Part shown: one piece after another, positions 1-8,422 of the stretch | Layout of the letters: every line of letters begins with the position of its first letter | Position numbering within the stretch: the stretch's first letter is position 1 | NCBI RefSeq assembly: GCF_900231165.1 | Contig: NZ_LT960614.1 | Location: 1,672,550-1,736,549 of the forward strand | Source of the DNA: Hartmannibacter diazotrophicus | Lineage (GTDB): Bacteria; Pseudomonadota; Alphaproteobacteria; Rhizobiales; Pleomorphomonadaceae | Direction of reading: 5' to 3' | DNA: 64,000 bases | Notes under the pieces: generated by a model | The model's input: the letters and a program-made list of their open reading frames with translations, nothing else | Databases searched by the model: none | What the model was told of the DNA's origin: nothing | Program-made: the position numbers and the translations under genes

Positions 1-726
1 ACGCGCCTCGTCGATCTGGCGCTGAACGGCATCGAGATCGTCGATCGCAATCTCTATGAACGGACCTGCGACGTGCGCTGGTGGGCGACGGATTCGGCCT
101 TTGTCGCCTGCGCGGAGGACCCGACCGCCGAAAGCTGCCGGCATGCAAGCAACCGGCTGGCTGTTATTCTCGGCGCCTACACCGTCTACCTCGATCTCTG
201 GCTCTGCGACATGGATGGCAAGGTGCTCGCCAATGGCAGGCCCGACCGCTATCGCGCGGCCGGAGCCGACGTCTCTCATCAGCGGTGGTTCCGCGAAGGC
301 ATTCGCCTTGCGACGGGCGATGACTTCCATGCCGAGGACGTCGACCGCGAACCGCTGCTGGAAAACGCCATGGTCGCGACCTATGTGACGCCGGTCCGGG
401 CCGGCGGGAACATCAACGGCAAGGCGATCGGATTGCTCGCGATCCATTTCGATTGGGAGGCTCAGGCCCAGACGATCGTCGATGGCGTTCGCCTCTCGGA
501 TGAGGAGCGGCAAAGGTCCCGCGTCCTGATCGTCGATCGGTCCGGCCGGACGATTGCCGCCTCCGACAAGCGGGGTGTCCTCAGTGAGAGCGTAGCGGGC
601 ATCGGCCAGGCCGCCAATGGCTACACCATCGAGGGCAACGCGCTGATAGCGTGGCACCTGACGCCCGGCTACGAAACCTATCGCGGCCTTGGCTGGCGCG
701 GCGTCATCGTCCAGCAGCTCCGGTGA
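1..726 (+). CDS. Cache-domain sensory protein, C-terminal part (5' truncated by window)
   Basis: The frame is open from base 1, so the start lies outside the window. About 241 residues are visible. The body resembles a double-Cache type extracellular sensor: it has a WxCDMDG-like strand, a WF pair followed by a variable loop, a membrane-distal 'GLLAIHFDW' strand, and a second lobe with '[14 protein letters not shown]'. Such domains bind small ligands in the periplasm and usually belong to chemoreceptors or kinases. Here the protein ends directly after the Cache fold with no kinase, GGDEF or HAMP domain following, so any signalling domain must lie N-terminal to the visible part. Family assignment is by fold-like pattern only. 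The gene ends about 106 bases before lipA and is probably unrelated to it. Confidence 0.6.
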   Translation, partial: TRLVDLALNGIEIVDRNLYERTCDVRWWATDSAFVACAEDPTAESCRHASNRLAVILGAYTVYLDLWLCDMDGKVLANGRPDRYRAAGADVSHQRWFREGIRLATGDDFHAEDVDREPLLENAMVATYVTPVRAGGNINGKAIGLLAIHFDWEAQAQTIVDGVRLSDEERQRSRVLIVDRSGRTIAASDKRGVLSESVAGIGQAANGYTIEGNALIAWHLTPGYETYRGLGWRGVIVQQLR

Positions 727-832
727 ATTTCTGCCGCCCTCCTATCGCATTGCTGCCTTGAGCGTTTCTGGGTGTCATCCGGTCCGGCCCTTTGCTAGAA
801 CTGCAGACAACGACGATTGGCAGGAAACGAGC

Positions 833-1807
833 ATGGTCACGATTCTCGACAGGACCAACAAGACCGGCGCCGAAACATCGCGCCCCCGCCATCCGGAAAA
901 GGCCAAGCGCCCGGAAACGCCGGTCCTGCGCAAGCCCGACTGGATCAGGGTGAAGGCCCCGGGCTCGCCGCTCTACAAGGAAACCGAAAACGTCGTCCGC
1001 GCCAACGGCCTTGTCACCGTGTGCGAGGAGGCCGGCTGCCCCAACATCGGCGAGTGCTGGACCAAGAAGCACGCGACCATGATGATCATGGGCGACACCT
1101 GCACGCGCGCCTGCGCCTTCTGCAACGTCAAGACCGGCCTGCCGGGCGCGCTCGACACTCATGAGCCGGAAAACGTCGCCAACGCGGTCGAGAAGCTCGG
1201 CCTCAACCACGTCGTCATCACCTCCGTCGACCGAGACGATCTGGACGACGGCGGTGCGCGCCATTTCGCCGAGGTCATCCGCGCGATCCGCGCCCGCTCG
1301 CCCTCGACGACGATCGAGGTGCTGACGCCCGACTTTTTAAGGAAGCCCGGCGCTCTGGAGATTGTCGTCGAGGCAAAGCCCGACGTCTTCAACCACAATC
1401 TGGAAACGGTGCCGTCGAAGTACCTCACCGTTCGGCCGGGCGCCCGCTATTTCCATTCGATCCGGCTCCTGCAGAAGGTCAAGGAACTGGACCCGACGAT
1501 GTTCACCAAGTCGGGCATCATGGTCGGGCTCGGCGAGGAGCGGAACGAAGTGCTCCAGCTCATGGACGACCTTCGCACCGCCGACGTCGATTTCCTCACC
1601 ATCGGGCAATATCTCCAGCCGACGCGGCGCCACCATGCGGTTGCACGCTTCGTCACGCCCGAGGAATTCAAGTCCTTCGAGACCATCGCCTACACCAAGG
1701 GCTTCCTGATGGTCTCCTCCAGCCCGCTGACGCGTTCCTCGCATCATGCCGGGGAGGATTTCGAGCGCCTGCGCGCCGCCCGTGCGGCCAAGCTTGCGGT
1801 TGCCTGA
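833..1807 (+). CDS. lipA: Lipoyl synthase LipA
   Basis: A radical-SAM enzyme of 324 aa that inserts two sulfurs into protein-bound octanoyl groups to make the lipoyl cofactor of 2-oxoacid dehydrogenases and the glycine cleavage system. Both cluster motifs are visible: the auxiliary [4Fe-4S] ligands C64, C69 and C75 ([12 protein letters not shown]) and the radical-SAM CxxxCxxC at C90, C94 and C97. The C-terminal RSSHHAG motif carries the serine ligand of the auxiliary cluster. The start at 833 follows an AGGAAA ribosome site and gives the normal family length; the frame is open upstream to 689, but that would add an unrelated tail. The next gene is ratA, the usual Rhizobiales arrangement. Confidence 0.97.
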   Translation: MVTILDRTNKTGAETSRPRHPEKAKRPETPVLRKPDWIRVKAPGSPLYKETENVVRANGLVTVCEEAGCPNIGECWTKKHATMMIMGDTCTRACAFCNVKTGLPGALDTHEPENVANAVEKLGLNHVVITSVDRDDLDDGGARHFAEVIRAIRARSPSTTIEVLTPDFLRKPGALEIVVEAKPDVFNHNLETVPSKYLTVRPGARYFHSIRLLQKVKELDPTMFTKSGIMVGLGEERNEVLQLMDDLRTADVDFLTIGQYLQPTRRHHAVARFVTPEEFKSFETIAYTKGFLMVSSSPLTRSSHHAGEDFERLRAARAAKLAVA

Positions 1808-1864
1808 AGGGACGTGTACCCAACGGCCTTGAAAGGTTGACCGGGGCAGGGGAAGGCTTGAAGC

Positions 1865-2317
1865 ATGCCGCAATTTCAGACGAAGCATCGCGTCGCGCAT
1901 TCGGCTGACGAGATGTTCGATCTCGTCGCGGATGTGGAGCAGTACCCCCGCTTCGTCCCCATGTGCGAAAGCCTGAAGGTCCGCCAGCGCAAGACCATGG
2001 ACGACGGCAGCGAGGTGCTGATCGCGGACATGGCCGTCGGCTACAAGTTGATCCGCGAGACCTTTACCTCGAAGGTCACCCTGCAGCGGGACAAGTGGCT
2101 GGTCCTGGTCGAATATATCGACGGTCCCTTCCACTTCCTGGAGAACCGCTGGACGTTCGAGCCGCTGGGCGAGGATGCCTGCAATATCTGCTTCTTCATC
2201 TCCTACGAGTTCAAGAGCCGCACCCTTGGCGCGCTGATGGGCGCCATGTTCGACCGCGCTTTCCGCAAGTTCACCGACGCCTTCGAGGCTCGGGCGGATG
2301 CGGTCTACGGCACCTGA
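1865..2317 (+). CDS. ratA: RatA/Coq10-family START-like protein
   Basis: A protein of 150 aa of the polyketide cyclase/START-like fold. It begins with the family signature (MPQF-type start, H-x-A-x-x-MFDLVADVEQYPRFVP) and ends with an amphipathic helix rich in Ala and Arg. Homologues are annotated either as Coq10-like ubiquinone-binding proteins that help deliver ubiquinone to the respiratory chain, or as RatA, described in E. coli as interfering with 70S ribosome assembly. The sequence cannot decide between these roles. It starts 57 bases after lipA and is probably cotranscribed with it. No antitoxin-like partner is seen, so a toxin role is doubtful here. Confidence 0.85.
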   Translation: MPQFQTKHRVAHSADEMFDLVADVEQYPRFVPMCESLKVRQRKTMDDGSEVLIADMAVGYKLIRETFTSKVTLQRDKWLVLVEYIDGPFHFLENRWTFEPLGEDACNICFFISYEFKSRTLGALMGAMFDRAFRKFTDAFEARADAVYGT

Positions 2318-2440
2318 CCACCGATTTCGATGTCCCGGTAGGGCCGAGGGTCGGCAAATGCCCCCGACCTGATGCAGCCTTGCGGACGGTCTGTGTCTCG
2401 ATCACCATGAGATCGGGAGAGGGACCGGAGGGGCTGGTCA

Positions 2441-3463
2441 ATGCAGGCGGCGAAAAGTGTTGGAGGTCGGCGCGGTCATCGCTGCTCGAACGCAGGATGG
2501 ATGATCTCGTGGGCTTGGGTCATCGCAGGTCGGTTCGGTCCGCTCCTGCTGGCCATTGGCCTCGCCATCGGAGCCGCCGGTCCGGCTCAGGCGCGTGAGA
2601 TCAAGGCTGGCGTCTTCGTCTCGTCGCTGTCGTCGCTCAGCCCCTCCGACGGCAGTTTCCGCATTTCCGCCTTCCTCTGGTTCAGCGACCCCGAGGGGAC
2701 CTTCGATCCCAAGGCCGAGCTGGAAGTTCTCGCGCGCAGCGCCACTGTCCAGACGATCGCTCGGAAGACCTTCGACGATGGCTCGTCCTATTCGGCGGTC
2801 CTTGTCGAGGCCGTCGTCAACCAGGCCTACAATGTCCGCAAATATCCCTTCGACGACCAGACACTCCTGCTGCTGATCGAAACCACAAGCGACATCGAAA
2901 AGGTCGCCTTCGTTCCGGACACGAAGGATTCCGATATCGCGGATTTCGTCTCCGTGCCCGGCTGGACCGTACGGGCGCTCACACTGGAAAGCCGAGAGGC
3001 GGCCTATGAAACCGGCTTCGGCTACCGCGCGGAAAGCCCGACGTTTTCCCGCCTTGCCATCAATATCGACGTGTCCCGGAACAGATCGCTGCTGTTTCTG
3101 GAAAAGTTCACCGGTTTCCTCGTCGCCTTCTTCATCACGGCGATGGTTTTCGCCATTCCGGTGAAGGAGTTCGGCACCCGCATCGGCATCTCGACGGGTT
3201 CGATCTTCGCGGCGGTCTTCAATCGCTATCGGCTGGAGGATGCCGTCGGCTATGACGCGGTCTTCGGCCTTGTCGACCAGATCACGCTCATCACGTTCAG
3301 CGCCATCGTCTTCACGATGGCCCTGTCGGTGGCAATCCACAACAGTCAGGACGGCCTTCTCTTCGGCGTCTCGACCGCACGGCTGAACCGGCTTGGTCTG
3401 ATCGTCATCACCGTCCACGCATTGCTGCTGGCGATCTGCTTCGCCTGGGCGCTGCTCATCTAG
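2441..3463 (+). CDS. Prokaryotic pentameric ligand-gated ion channel-like protein
   Basis: A protein of 340 aa with an N-terminal hydrophobic leader ending near A51 (AQA), an extracellular beta-rich domain to about residue 215, then four predicted membrane helices at roughly 218-239, 247-262, 278-300 and 317-340. The hallmark of the Cys-loop receptor superfamily is present without the cysteines: YPFDDQ at 135-140, matching the consensus F/Y-P-F/M-D-x-Q, followed by a PGWTV segment and an R-x-R pair just before helix 1. This is the topology of GLIC/ELIC-type channels. The ligand and ion selectivity are unknown. A GGAGGGG ribosome site supports the ATG at 2441. The gene stands alone between ratA and the convergent parE. 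Confidence 0.75.
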   Translation: MQAAKSVGGRRGHRCSNAGWMISWAWVIAGRFGPLLLAIGLAIGAAGPAQAREIKAGVFVSSLSSLSPSDGSFRISAFLWFSDPEGTFDPKAELEVLARSATVQTIARKTFDDGSSYSAVLVEAVVNQAYNVRKYPFDDQTLLLLIETTSDIEKVAFVPDTKDSDIADFVSVPGWTVRALTLESREAAYETGFGYRAESPTFSRLAINIDVSRNRSLLFLEKFTGFLVAFFITAMVFAIPVKEFGTRIGISTGSIFAAVFNRYRLEDAVGYDAVFGLVDQITLITFSAIVFTMALSVAIHNSQDGLLFGVSTARLNRLGLIVITVHALLLAICFAWALLI

Positions 3464-3516
3464 AACGACAGCGCGTCCGGAACAAAGCACGGAAATCGGC
3501 GTCCGATCCCACGCCC

Positions 3517-5607
3517 TCAGATATCCAGATCGTGGGCGAACTCGGCGTTTTCCTGGATGAAGTTGAAGCGGCCCTCGGGCTTGTTGCCCATCAGCCGTTC
3601 CACGGAAGTCGCCGTCAGCTCGATCTCGCCGTCGATCAGTTCGACACGCAACAGCGTCCGGCTCTTCGGATCCATGGTCGTTTCCTTGAGCTGGTGAGGC
3701 ATCATCTCGCCAAGGCCCTTGAAGCGCCCGATCTCGACCTTCTGCTTGCCCTTGAACACCGTCCTCAGAAGTTCCTCGCGGTGCGCGTCGTCGCGGGCAT
3801 AGAGCGTCTTGCCGCCCTGGCTCAGGCGATAGAGCGGCGGCACGGCGAGATAGAGATGCCCCTGCTGGATGATCTCCGGCAGTTCGCGATAGAAGAAGGT
3901 GATCAGCAGCGAGGCGATGTGCGCACCGTCGACGTCGGCGTCGGTCATCACGATCACCTTGTCGTAGCGCAGATCCTCTTCGCGATAATGGTTGCGCGTG
4001 CCGCAGCCGAGGGCCTGCAGGAGATCGGCAAGCTGCTGGTTCTGGCCGAGCTTTTCACGGCCGGCGCTCGCGACATTGAGGATCTTGCCGCGCAGCGGAA
4101 GAACGGCCTGACTGGACCGGTTGCGCGCCTGCTTGGCCGACCCGCCGGCCGAGTCGCCCTCCACGATGAAGATCTCGGAGCCTTGCGCGGCGGTCTGCGA
4201 GCAGTCCGCGAGCTTTCCGGGCAGGCGCAGCTTGCGCACCGCCGTCTTGCGGCTCACTTCCTTTTCCTGCCGCCGGCGAATGCGCTCGTCGGCCCGCTCG
4301 ATGACCCATTCCAGCAGCTTGCCGGCCTGGCTCGGCGAATCCGTCAGCCAGTGGTCGAAGGCGTCGCTGATTGCCTTTTCGACGATGCGCGTTGCCTCGG
4401 AGGTCGAGAGCTTGTCCTTGGTCTGGCCGACGAATTCCGGCTCGCGGATGAAGACCGAAAGCATGCCTGCGGCGGACGTCATCACGTCGTCGGCGGTGAT
4501 CGCGGCAACGCGCTTGTTGCCGACGAGGTCGCCATAGGCCTTGAGGCCGCGCATGAGCGCGAGGCGAAAGCCCTGTTCGTGCGTGCCGCCTTCGGGCGTC
4601 GGGATCGTGTTGCAGTAGGAGTTGCAGTAGCCGTCACCCGCGAACCAGGCGACGGCCCATTCGACCGCTCCATGGCCGCCGGTCTTCGCCGTGCGTCCGG
4701 CGAAAATCTCCTCCACCACGCGCCGTTCGCCGTCGAGCGCCTCAGCGAGATAATCGCGCAGGCCGCCCGGAAACTTGAACACGGCCTCGGCCGGCGTCTT
4801 GCTGCCCTCCACCAGAGAGGGATCGCAGGACCAGCGGATTTCCACACCGCCGAAAAGATACGCCTTGGAGCGGGCCATGCGCAGAAGCCGCGCCGGATCG
4901 AACTTGAGGCTCTTGCCGAAAATCTCGGTGTCCGGCCGGAAGCGCACCTTCGTGCCGCGCCGGTTCATCACGTCGCCGAGCTTTTCGATCGGTCCCTGCG
5001 CATGCCCGCGCGTGAAGGTCTGGCGATAGAGTTGGCGCCCGCGCGCCACCTCGACTTCCAGAAGGTCGGAAAGAGCATTGACCACCGAAACGCCGACGCC
5101 GTGCAGACCGCCGGAGGTCTCATAGACCTTGCTGTCGAATTTGCCGCCCGCATGCAGCGTCGTCATGATGACTTCGAGCGCCGACTTGTCCGGGAATTTG
5201 GGATGCGGGTCGACTGGGATGCCGCGGCCGTTGTCGGACACGGAGAGAAAACCGTCCGCATCGAGATTGACCTCGATCCAGGTCGCATGTCCCGCAACGG
5301 CCTCGTCCATCGAGTTGTCGATGACTTCGGCGAAGAGATGGTGATAGGCCCGCTCGTCCGTGCCGCCGATATACATGCCCGGACGCCGGCGCACCGGCTC
5401 CAGCCCTTCCAGGACCTCGATGGCCGATGCGTTGTAATCCCCCTCCACGGCAGGAGCGGCAGAAGACGCAGCACGCGGCGAGGGCCTTGCCGCCACGGTC
5501 GGGGCCGGGCGCGGCTCGGGGGCCTTGGTCTGGCGGCTTTCGGACTTCGTTTTCGCGGCGCGCACCGCAGCCTCGAGGTCGGCGAAAAGATCGTCGCGAT
5601 TGGTCAT
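3517..5607 (-). CDS. parE: DNA topoisomerase IV subunit B
   Basis: The ATPase subunit of topoisomerase IV, which decatenates daughter chromosomes together with ParC. Visible in order are an N-terminal Ala/Pro-rich tail of about 60 residues, the GHKL ATPase (EVIDNSMDEA, DNGRGIPVD, GGLHGVGVSVVNAL), a transducer domain, and the TOPRIM domain with EGDSAGGSAK, LPLRGKILN and DADVDGAHI. It ends in the short ParE-type tail rather than the longer GyrB insertion. The start at 5607 (MTNRDDLF) gives 696 aa. The frame stays open to 5796, but the extra 63 residues are Arg/Pro/Ser-rich and unlike the family. An AAAGG about 8 bases upstream supports 5607. Confidence 0.95.
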   Translation of the reverse strand: MTNRDDLFADLEAAVRAAKTKSESRQTKAPEPRPAPTVAARPSPRAASSAAPAVEGDYNASAIEVLEGLEPVRRRPGMYIGGTDERAYHHLFAEVIDNSMDEAVAGHATWIEVNLDADGFLSVSDNGRGIPVDPHPKFPDKSALEVIMTTLHAGGKFDSKVYETSGGLHGVGVSVVNALSDLLEVEVARGRQLYRQTFTRGHAQGPIEKLGDVMNRRGTKVRFRPDTEIFGKSLKFDPARLLRMARSKAYLFGGVEIRWSCDPSLVEGSKTPAEAVFKFPGGLRDYLAEALDGERRVVEEIFAGRTAKTGGHGAVEWAVAWFAGDGYCNSYCNTIPTPEGGTHEQGFRLALMRGLKAYGDLVGNKRVAAITADDVMTSAAGMLSVFIREPEFVGQTKDKLSTSEATRIVEKAISDAFDHWLTDSPSQAGKLLEWVIERADERIRRRQEKEVSRKTAVRKLRLPGKLADCSQTAAQGSEIFIVEGDSAGGSAKQARNRSSQAVLPLRGKILNVASAGREKLGQNQQLADLLQALGCGTRNHYREEDLRYDKVIVMTDADVDGAHIASLLITFFYRELPEIIQQGHLYLAVPPLYRLSQGGKTLYARDDAHREELLRTVFKGKQKVEIGRFKGLGEMMPHQLKETTMDPKSRTLLRVELIDGEIELTATSVERLMGNKPEGRFNFIQENAEFAHDLDI

Positions 5608-5829
5608 CCGTGGCCTTTGCGTCCTCTCGGGTCGCTCCTTGCCCGAAGAACTCGGCAGGGCTTCCGGTCTGTCGGAAGCCGGCGTGCTCTCGGGGCGCCG
5701 CTCGCGGCCCATCAATAAGACGGATTTGCGGCTCATGGCTGCGCGCGGGCAGGGGACTGAGCCACCGTCTTCCGGTCTTAGTCGAATCACAGGCAATCAT
5801 GCCATCCAATTCGTAAAGATGCGAGAAAA

Positions 5830-5844
5830 GTTCTTGGTATGTTC
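5830..5844 (+). promoter_or_regulatory. LexA SOS box of alphaproteobacterial type (GTTC-N7-GTTC)
   Basis: GTTCTTGGTATGTTC is an exact direct repeat GTTC-N7-GTTC, the LexA operator known from Rhizobiales and Rhodobacterales. It lies in the gene-poor stretch 5608-6226, about 140 bases before the best start of a small reading frame on the plus strand and about 225 bases upstream of parE on the minus strand. The position favours control of the small gene, but direction cannot be proven. Confidence 0.6.
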
Positions 5845-5971
5845 TGGGGACTGTGGCCGAAATCCACCACTTCCATGAAGTTTGGTCGACCATGCGGCTC
5901 CGGAAGGTTCTGTTAAGGATCGCCCGCATAGTGTTGCGATGCAAAAAGAAGACGGGGACACGGCGGGGACA

Positions 5972-6178
5972 ATGGCGCTGACGGAAGTCGACACATTCAA
6001 GGACTTGGAAGCCTTGCGCCGGACGAGCGAGAGCGCCGAAGTGACCCTGCGCGCTCTTGGCGATCATGCCGCCGAATTGAACGCGGCTCCCTCGCTGGCA
6101 AAAATGAGCGGATTGGCCCGCGGCGTCGAGCACACCGTGCTGCTGGTCTGCCTCAGCTTTATTTTCCTCTGCATCTGA
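5972..6178 (+). CDS. Small hypothetical protein with C-terminal hydrophobic helix
   Basis: A short frame of 68 aa from the ATG at 5972, which has GGCGGGGACA just upstream; earlier in-frame starts are an ATG at 5939 and a TTG at 5882. The N-terminal half is acidic and probably helical (TEVDTFKDLEALRR), and the last 16 residues (EHTVLLVCLSFIFLCI) form a hydrophobic tail that could anchor the protein in the membrane. I recognise no family. Its interest comes from the exact SOS box upstream: other alphaproteobacteria use small SOS-induced membrane proteins to stop division, Caulobacter SidA being the known case. That link is inference only. The rest of 5608-5971 holds no other convincing gene. 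Confidence 0.4.
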   Translation: MALTEVDTFKDLEALRRTSESAEVTLRALGDHAAELNAAPSLAKMSGLARGVEHTVLLVCLSFIFLCI

Positions 6179-6194
6179 CGGCCTTGCCGCCGGC

Positions 6195-6220
6195 GGGCGC
6201 TCCTCCTCAGGAGCGAGGGC
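6195..6220 (+). terminator. Possible hairpin terminator
   Basis: GCTCCT-cctc-AGGAGC with a partly paired GGGC/GCCC extension lies between the small plus-strand frame and the convergent membrane-protein gene. There is no clear T run, so termination is only possible. Confidence 0.35.
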
Positions 6221-6226
6221 CCGTTC

Positions 6227-7243
6227 TCACGAATGACCGGAAAGACGGCGGACGATCCCGTCATGGATGAGGTCTGCCAGCGTTCCGATGAGCTTCCCGC
6301 CGGCGAAGGCAACGACCAGTCCGAGAAGGATCGTCGGCCCGGCCGGCAACTCGAGCCGGGTCACGGCCAGGGCGGTAATGCCCGGGCCGCTGACAAGCAG
6401 CAGGCCTTCGAGCCCGGCCAGCGACCACCCCTGAGCGAAGGCGAGCACCCTTGAGAAATGGGGGATCGCGAAGATCAGCAGAAGCAGCGCCGGCATCAGG
6501 ACGAGAAGCACGTCGCTGCGCGGCTCGACGCCGTAAATCTGACCGATGTCATGCGCCTGCATCACCGCATTGGCGGTGACGGCGATGGCCGACAGCAGGA
6601 ACAGCGCCTGTTCCCCTTCGTCCGCGCGGCGGCACCAAAGCCGCTCCAGCAGAAGCCCGAAAATGACGGCGGCCGCGTGATGGGTCGCCAGCAGCGTCTC
6701 GAGCCCGAGCGAAAGATTGAGGAGCCGATCCGCCGTGGAGAGCGCCAGCCAGATGACGCCGGCATCGAAAATGCGGCTGGCAAAGCCCCGTCCGCTGCCG
6801 ATCACGATCACGAGCAGCGTTGTGACCAGCGCGTCCCGGAAATCGGCGCCGAACCCGAAGCTGAAGGTGCGCTCGACGACCGCGAAGGAGGCCGGTGTCG
6901 TCAGCGCCAGCAGCAGCCCGATCGCGCTGGCGAGGGCGACGGTGAGGAGAATTGGCAGAAGCGCCGCGTCGGCGATGGCGAGCGCAAAGCCGGCGCGCGT
7001 TCCGGCGTCACGCCCCATCCGCGACAGCCAGATGCCAAGGGCGATGAAGAGCAGATCGATGCCGAGATAGCCGTAGGGCGCCAGCGCGGCGACCATCGGC
7101 GTGACCGTCAGCTCCAGCAGTCCGGATGCCGGGGCGGCAAAGCCGAGCATATAGACGATTGTCCCGAGAGCCCCGATCAGCACGATCGAATGCGTGCCGC
7201 CGGGCGTTGCGGCCGGATCGGACGGCTTTGGCAAGGATGACAT
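6227..7243 (-). CDS. Multi-pass membrane protein of unknown function
   Basis: A very hydrophobic protein of about 338 aa with roughly nine to ten predicted membrane segments spread over its length and short charged loops (SRMGRDAGTR, LWCRRADEGEQ). I see no catalytic motif, no substrate-binding signature and no family I recognise. The ATG at 7243 is preferred; the TTG two codons upstream at 7249 keeps the frame but has no better ribosome site. A small inverted repeat (CGCTCCG-aaa-CGGAGCG, 7254-7270) sits just upstream in the leader. The neighbour upstream on the same strand is cobS, 236 bases away, so cotranscription is possible but not compelling. Confidence 0.7.
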   Translation of the reverse strand: MSSLPKPSDPAATPGGTHSIVLIGALGTIVYMLGFAAPASGLLELTVTPMVAALAPYGYLGIDLLFIALGIWLSRMGRDAGTRAGFALAIADAALLPILLTVALASAIGLLLALTTPASFAVVERTFSFGFGADFRDALVTTLLVIVIGSGRGFASRIFDAGVIWLALSTADRLLNLSLGLETLLATHHAAAVIFGLLLERLWCRRADEGEQALFLLSAIAVTANAVMQAHDIGQIYGVEPRSDVLLVLMPALLLLIFAIPHFSRVLAFAQGWSLAGLEGLLLVSGPGITALAVTRLELPAGPTILLGLVVAFAGGKLIGTLADLIHDGIVRRLSGHS

Positions 7244-7478
7244 CTTCAATGGTCGCTCCGAAACGGAGCGGCGCGCCCGGGCGTCCTTCGACGCCGCCTG
7301 GAACCGCCTGCCCCGACAGTGTTGCGGTCAAGAACGACGCGGGCAGGAATAGTCTGCTCCGCATCGCGCTCGATCGTCCCATTCCGACACGATGGTCGGC
7401 CCCCTATGCCTGATGGAGCAACGGCCGTGCCGAAGCGCGGGCGCGTTGAGGAAAGGAGAGGGCAGGGGGGGAGCGAAG

Positions 7479-8252
7479 CTAGAGCAGGAGACCGGCGAAG
7501 AAGCCGATTTCGGCGATCTGCTGGGCGCCGCCGAGGACGTCGCCGGTATGGCCGCCGATATTTCGTTTCGCCAGATACCCGACGAGAGCCGTTGCAAGTG
7601 CGGCCGCCAGCAGGGCGAGAAGGACGGAGCCCGTTCCGAAATGGGGCATGGTTGCCAGAGTGATCAGAACGGCAAGCAGGCTTGCGCCGGTCGTCGGTCC
7701 GAACCCTGCCACCGGGATGGAGGCGGCAAGCCCATCGGAGCGCGCCGGCGGAAGCAGGCGCCAGATCCAGAGCGGAAACGCGCGGCTCGCTGCCGACGCG
7801 CCGAGGAAGGCGAGCGCGGTGCCGAGCGGCGAGGCCTCAAGAGCGCCGGCCAGAAGGCTCGCCCGGGCAATGAGGGCAAGAGCGATGGCAACCGCGGCAA
7901 AGGCGCCGACGCGGCTGTCCTTCATGATTTCGAGCTTGCGCTCTTTCGTCTGTCCCCCACCGAAACCGTCGGCGATGTCGCCGAGGCCATCCTCGTGAAA
8001 GGCGCCCGTGACGAGCGCCATCACCGCAAGGCCCGCGACGGCGACGGCAAGCTGCGGCAAATGCGACTGCGCCAGCACCAGCATCGCGAGCGAGGATGGA
8101 ATCGCGATCAGGGCCCCCGCCACCGGCACCAGGACGCCCGCGCGACGAAGATCCGGCATGGCGGACGGATCATCATCCCGGCCGAGCTTCGGCACGGGCA
8201 GGCGCGAATAGAAGCGCACGACGGCGGCAAGATCGGCGATCGCTCGCGGCAT
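7479..8252 (-). CDS. cobS: Adenosylcobinamide-GDP ribazoletransferase (cobalamin synthase)
   Basis: An integral membrane enzyme of 257 aa that joins adenosylcobinamide-GDP with alpha-ribazole to complete cobalamin; in the Pseudomonas nomenclature it is CobV. Family features are FYSRLPVP at the N terminus, the conserved cytoplasmic motif GAFHEDGLGDIADGFGGG, KDSRVGAFA, and the C-terminal GGHTGDVLGG. Six or more membrane helices are evident. The ATG at 8252 begins with the usual family start (DLAAVVRFYSRLP); the frame is open for 90 more codons but without homology. It is divergent from cobT, which supplies the alpha-ribazole phosphate precursor. No cobalamin riboswitch could be recognised in the 170-base intergenic region. 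Confidence 0.95.
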   Translation of the reverse strand: MPRAIADLAAVVRFYSRLPVPKLGRDDDPSAMPDLRRAGVLVPVAGALIAIPSSLAMLVLAQSHLPQLAVAVAGLAVMALVTGAFHEDGLGDIADGFGGGQTKERKLEIMKDSRVGAFAAVAIALALIARASLLAGALEASPLGTALAFLGASAASRAFPLWIWRLLPPARSDGLAASIPVAGFGPTTGASLLAVLITLATMPHFGTGSVLLALLAAALATALVGYLAKRNIGGHTGDVLGGAQQIAEIGFFAGLLL

Positions 8253-8422
8253 GGTGGTCTCAGCGCCTGTAACGCGGGGGTAACAATGGTCGAAAAGGCG
8301 TGGCACGGGTTTGGACGCGCGCCGCGTTGGTGTATAGAGGCTCCCCGACCGCTTGGCCAGTTTCAGAGCGAATCTGCGGCGGTTTCCGGCACATTCAGGT
8401 ATGGTTGCAACAAGGACTCGCA

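Noticed and set aside
1865-2317. A toxin-antitoxin module formed by the RatA-like protein
   Set aside because: No antitoxin partner is adjacent, and the lipA-linked position is the common housekeeping arrangement.
3532-5718. A 728-codon open frame on the plus strand opposite parE
   Set aside because: It is the antisense shadow of parE in high-G+C DNA. parE shows all its motifs; the opposite frame is rich in Arg, Ala and Leu without any family pattern.
8253-8422. A cobalamin riboswitch between cobS and cobT
   Set aside because: No B12-box-like core could be found in this short region on either strand.
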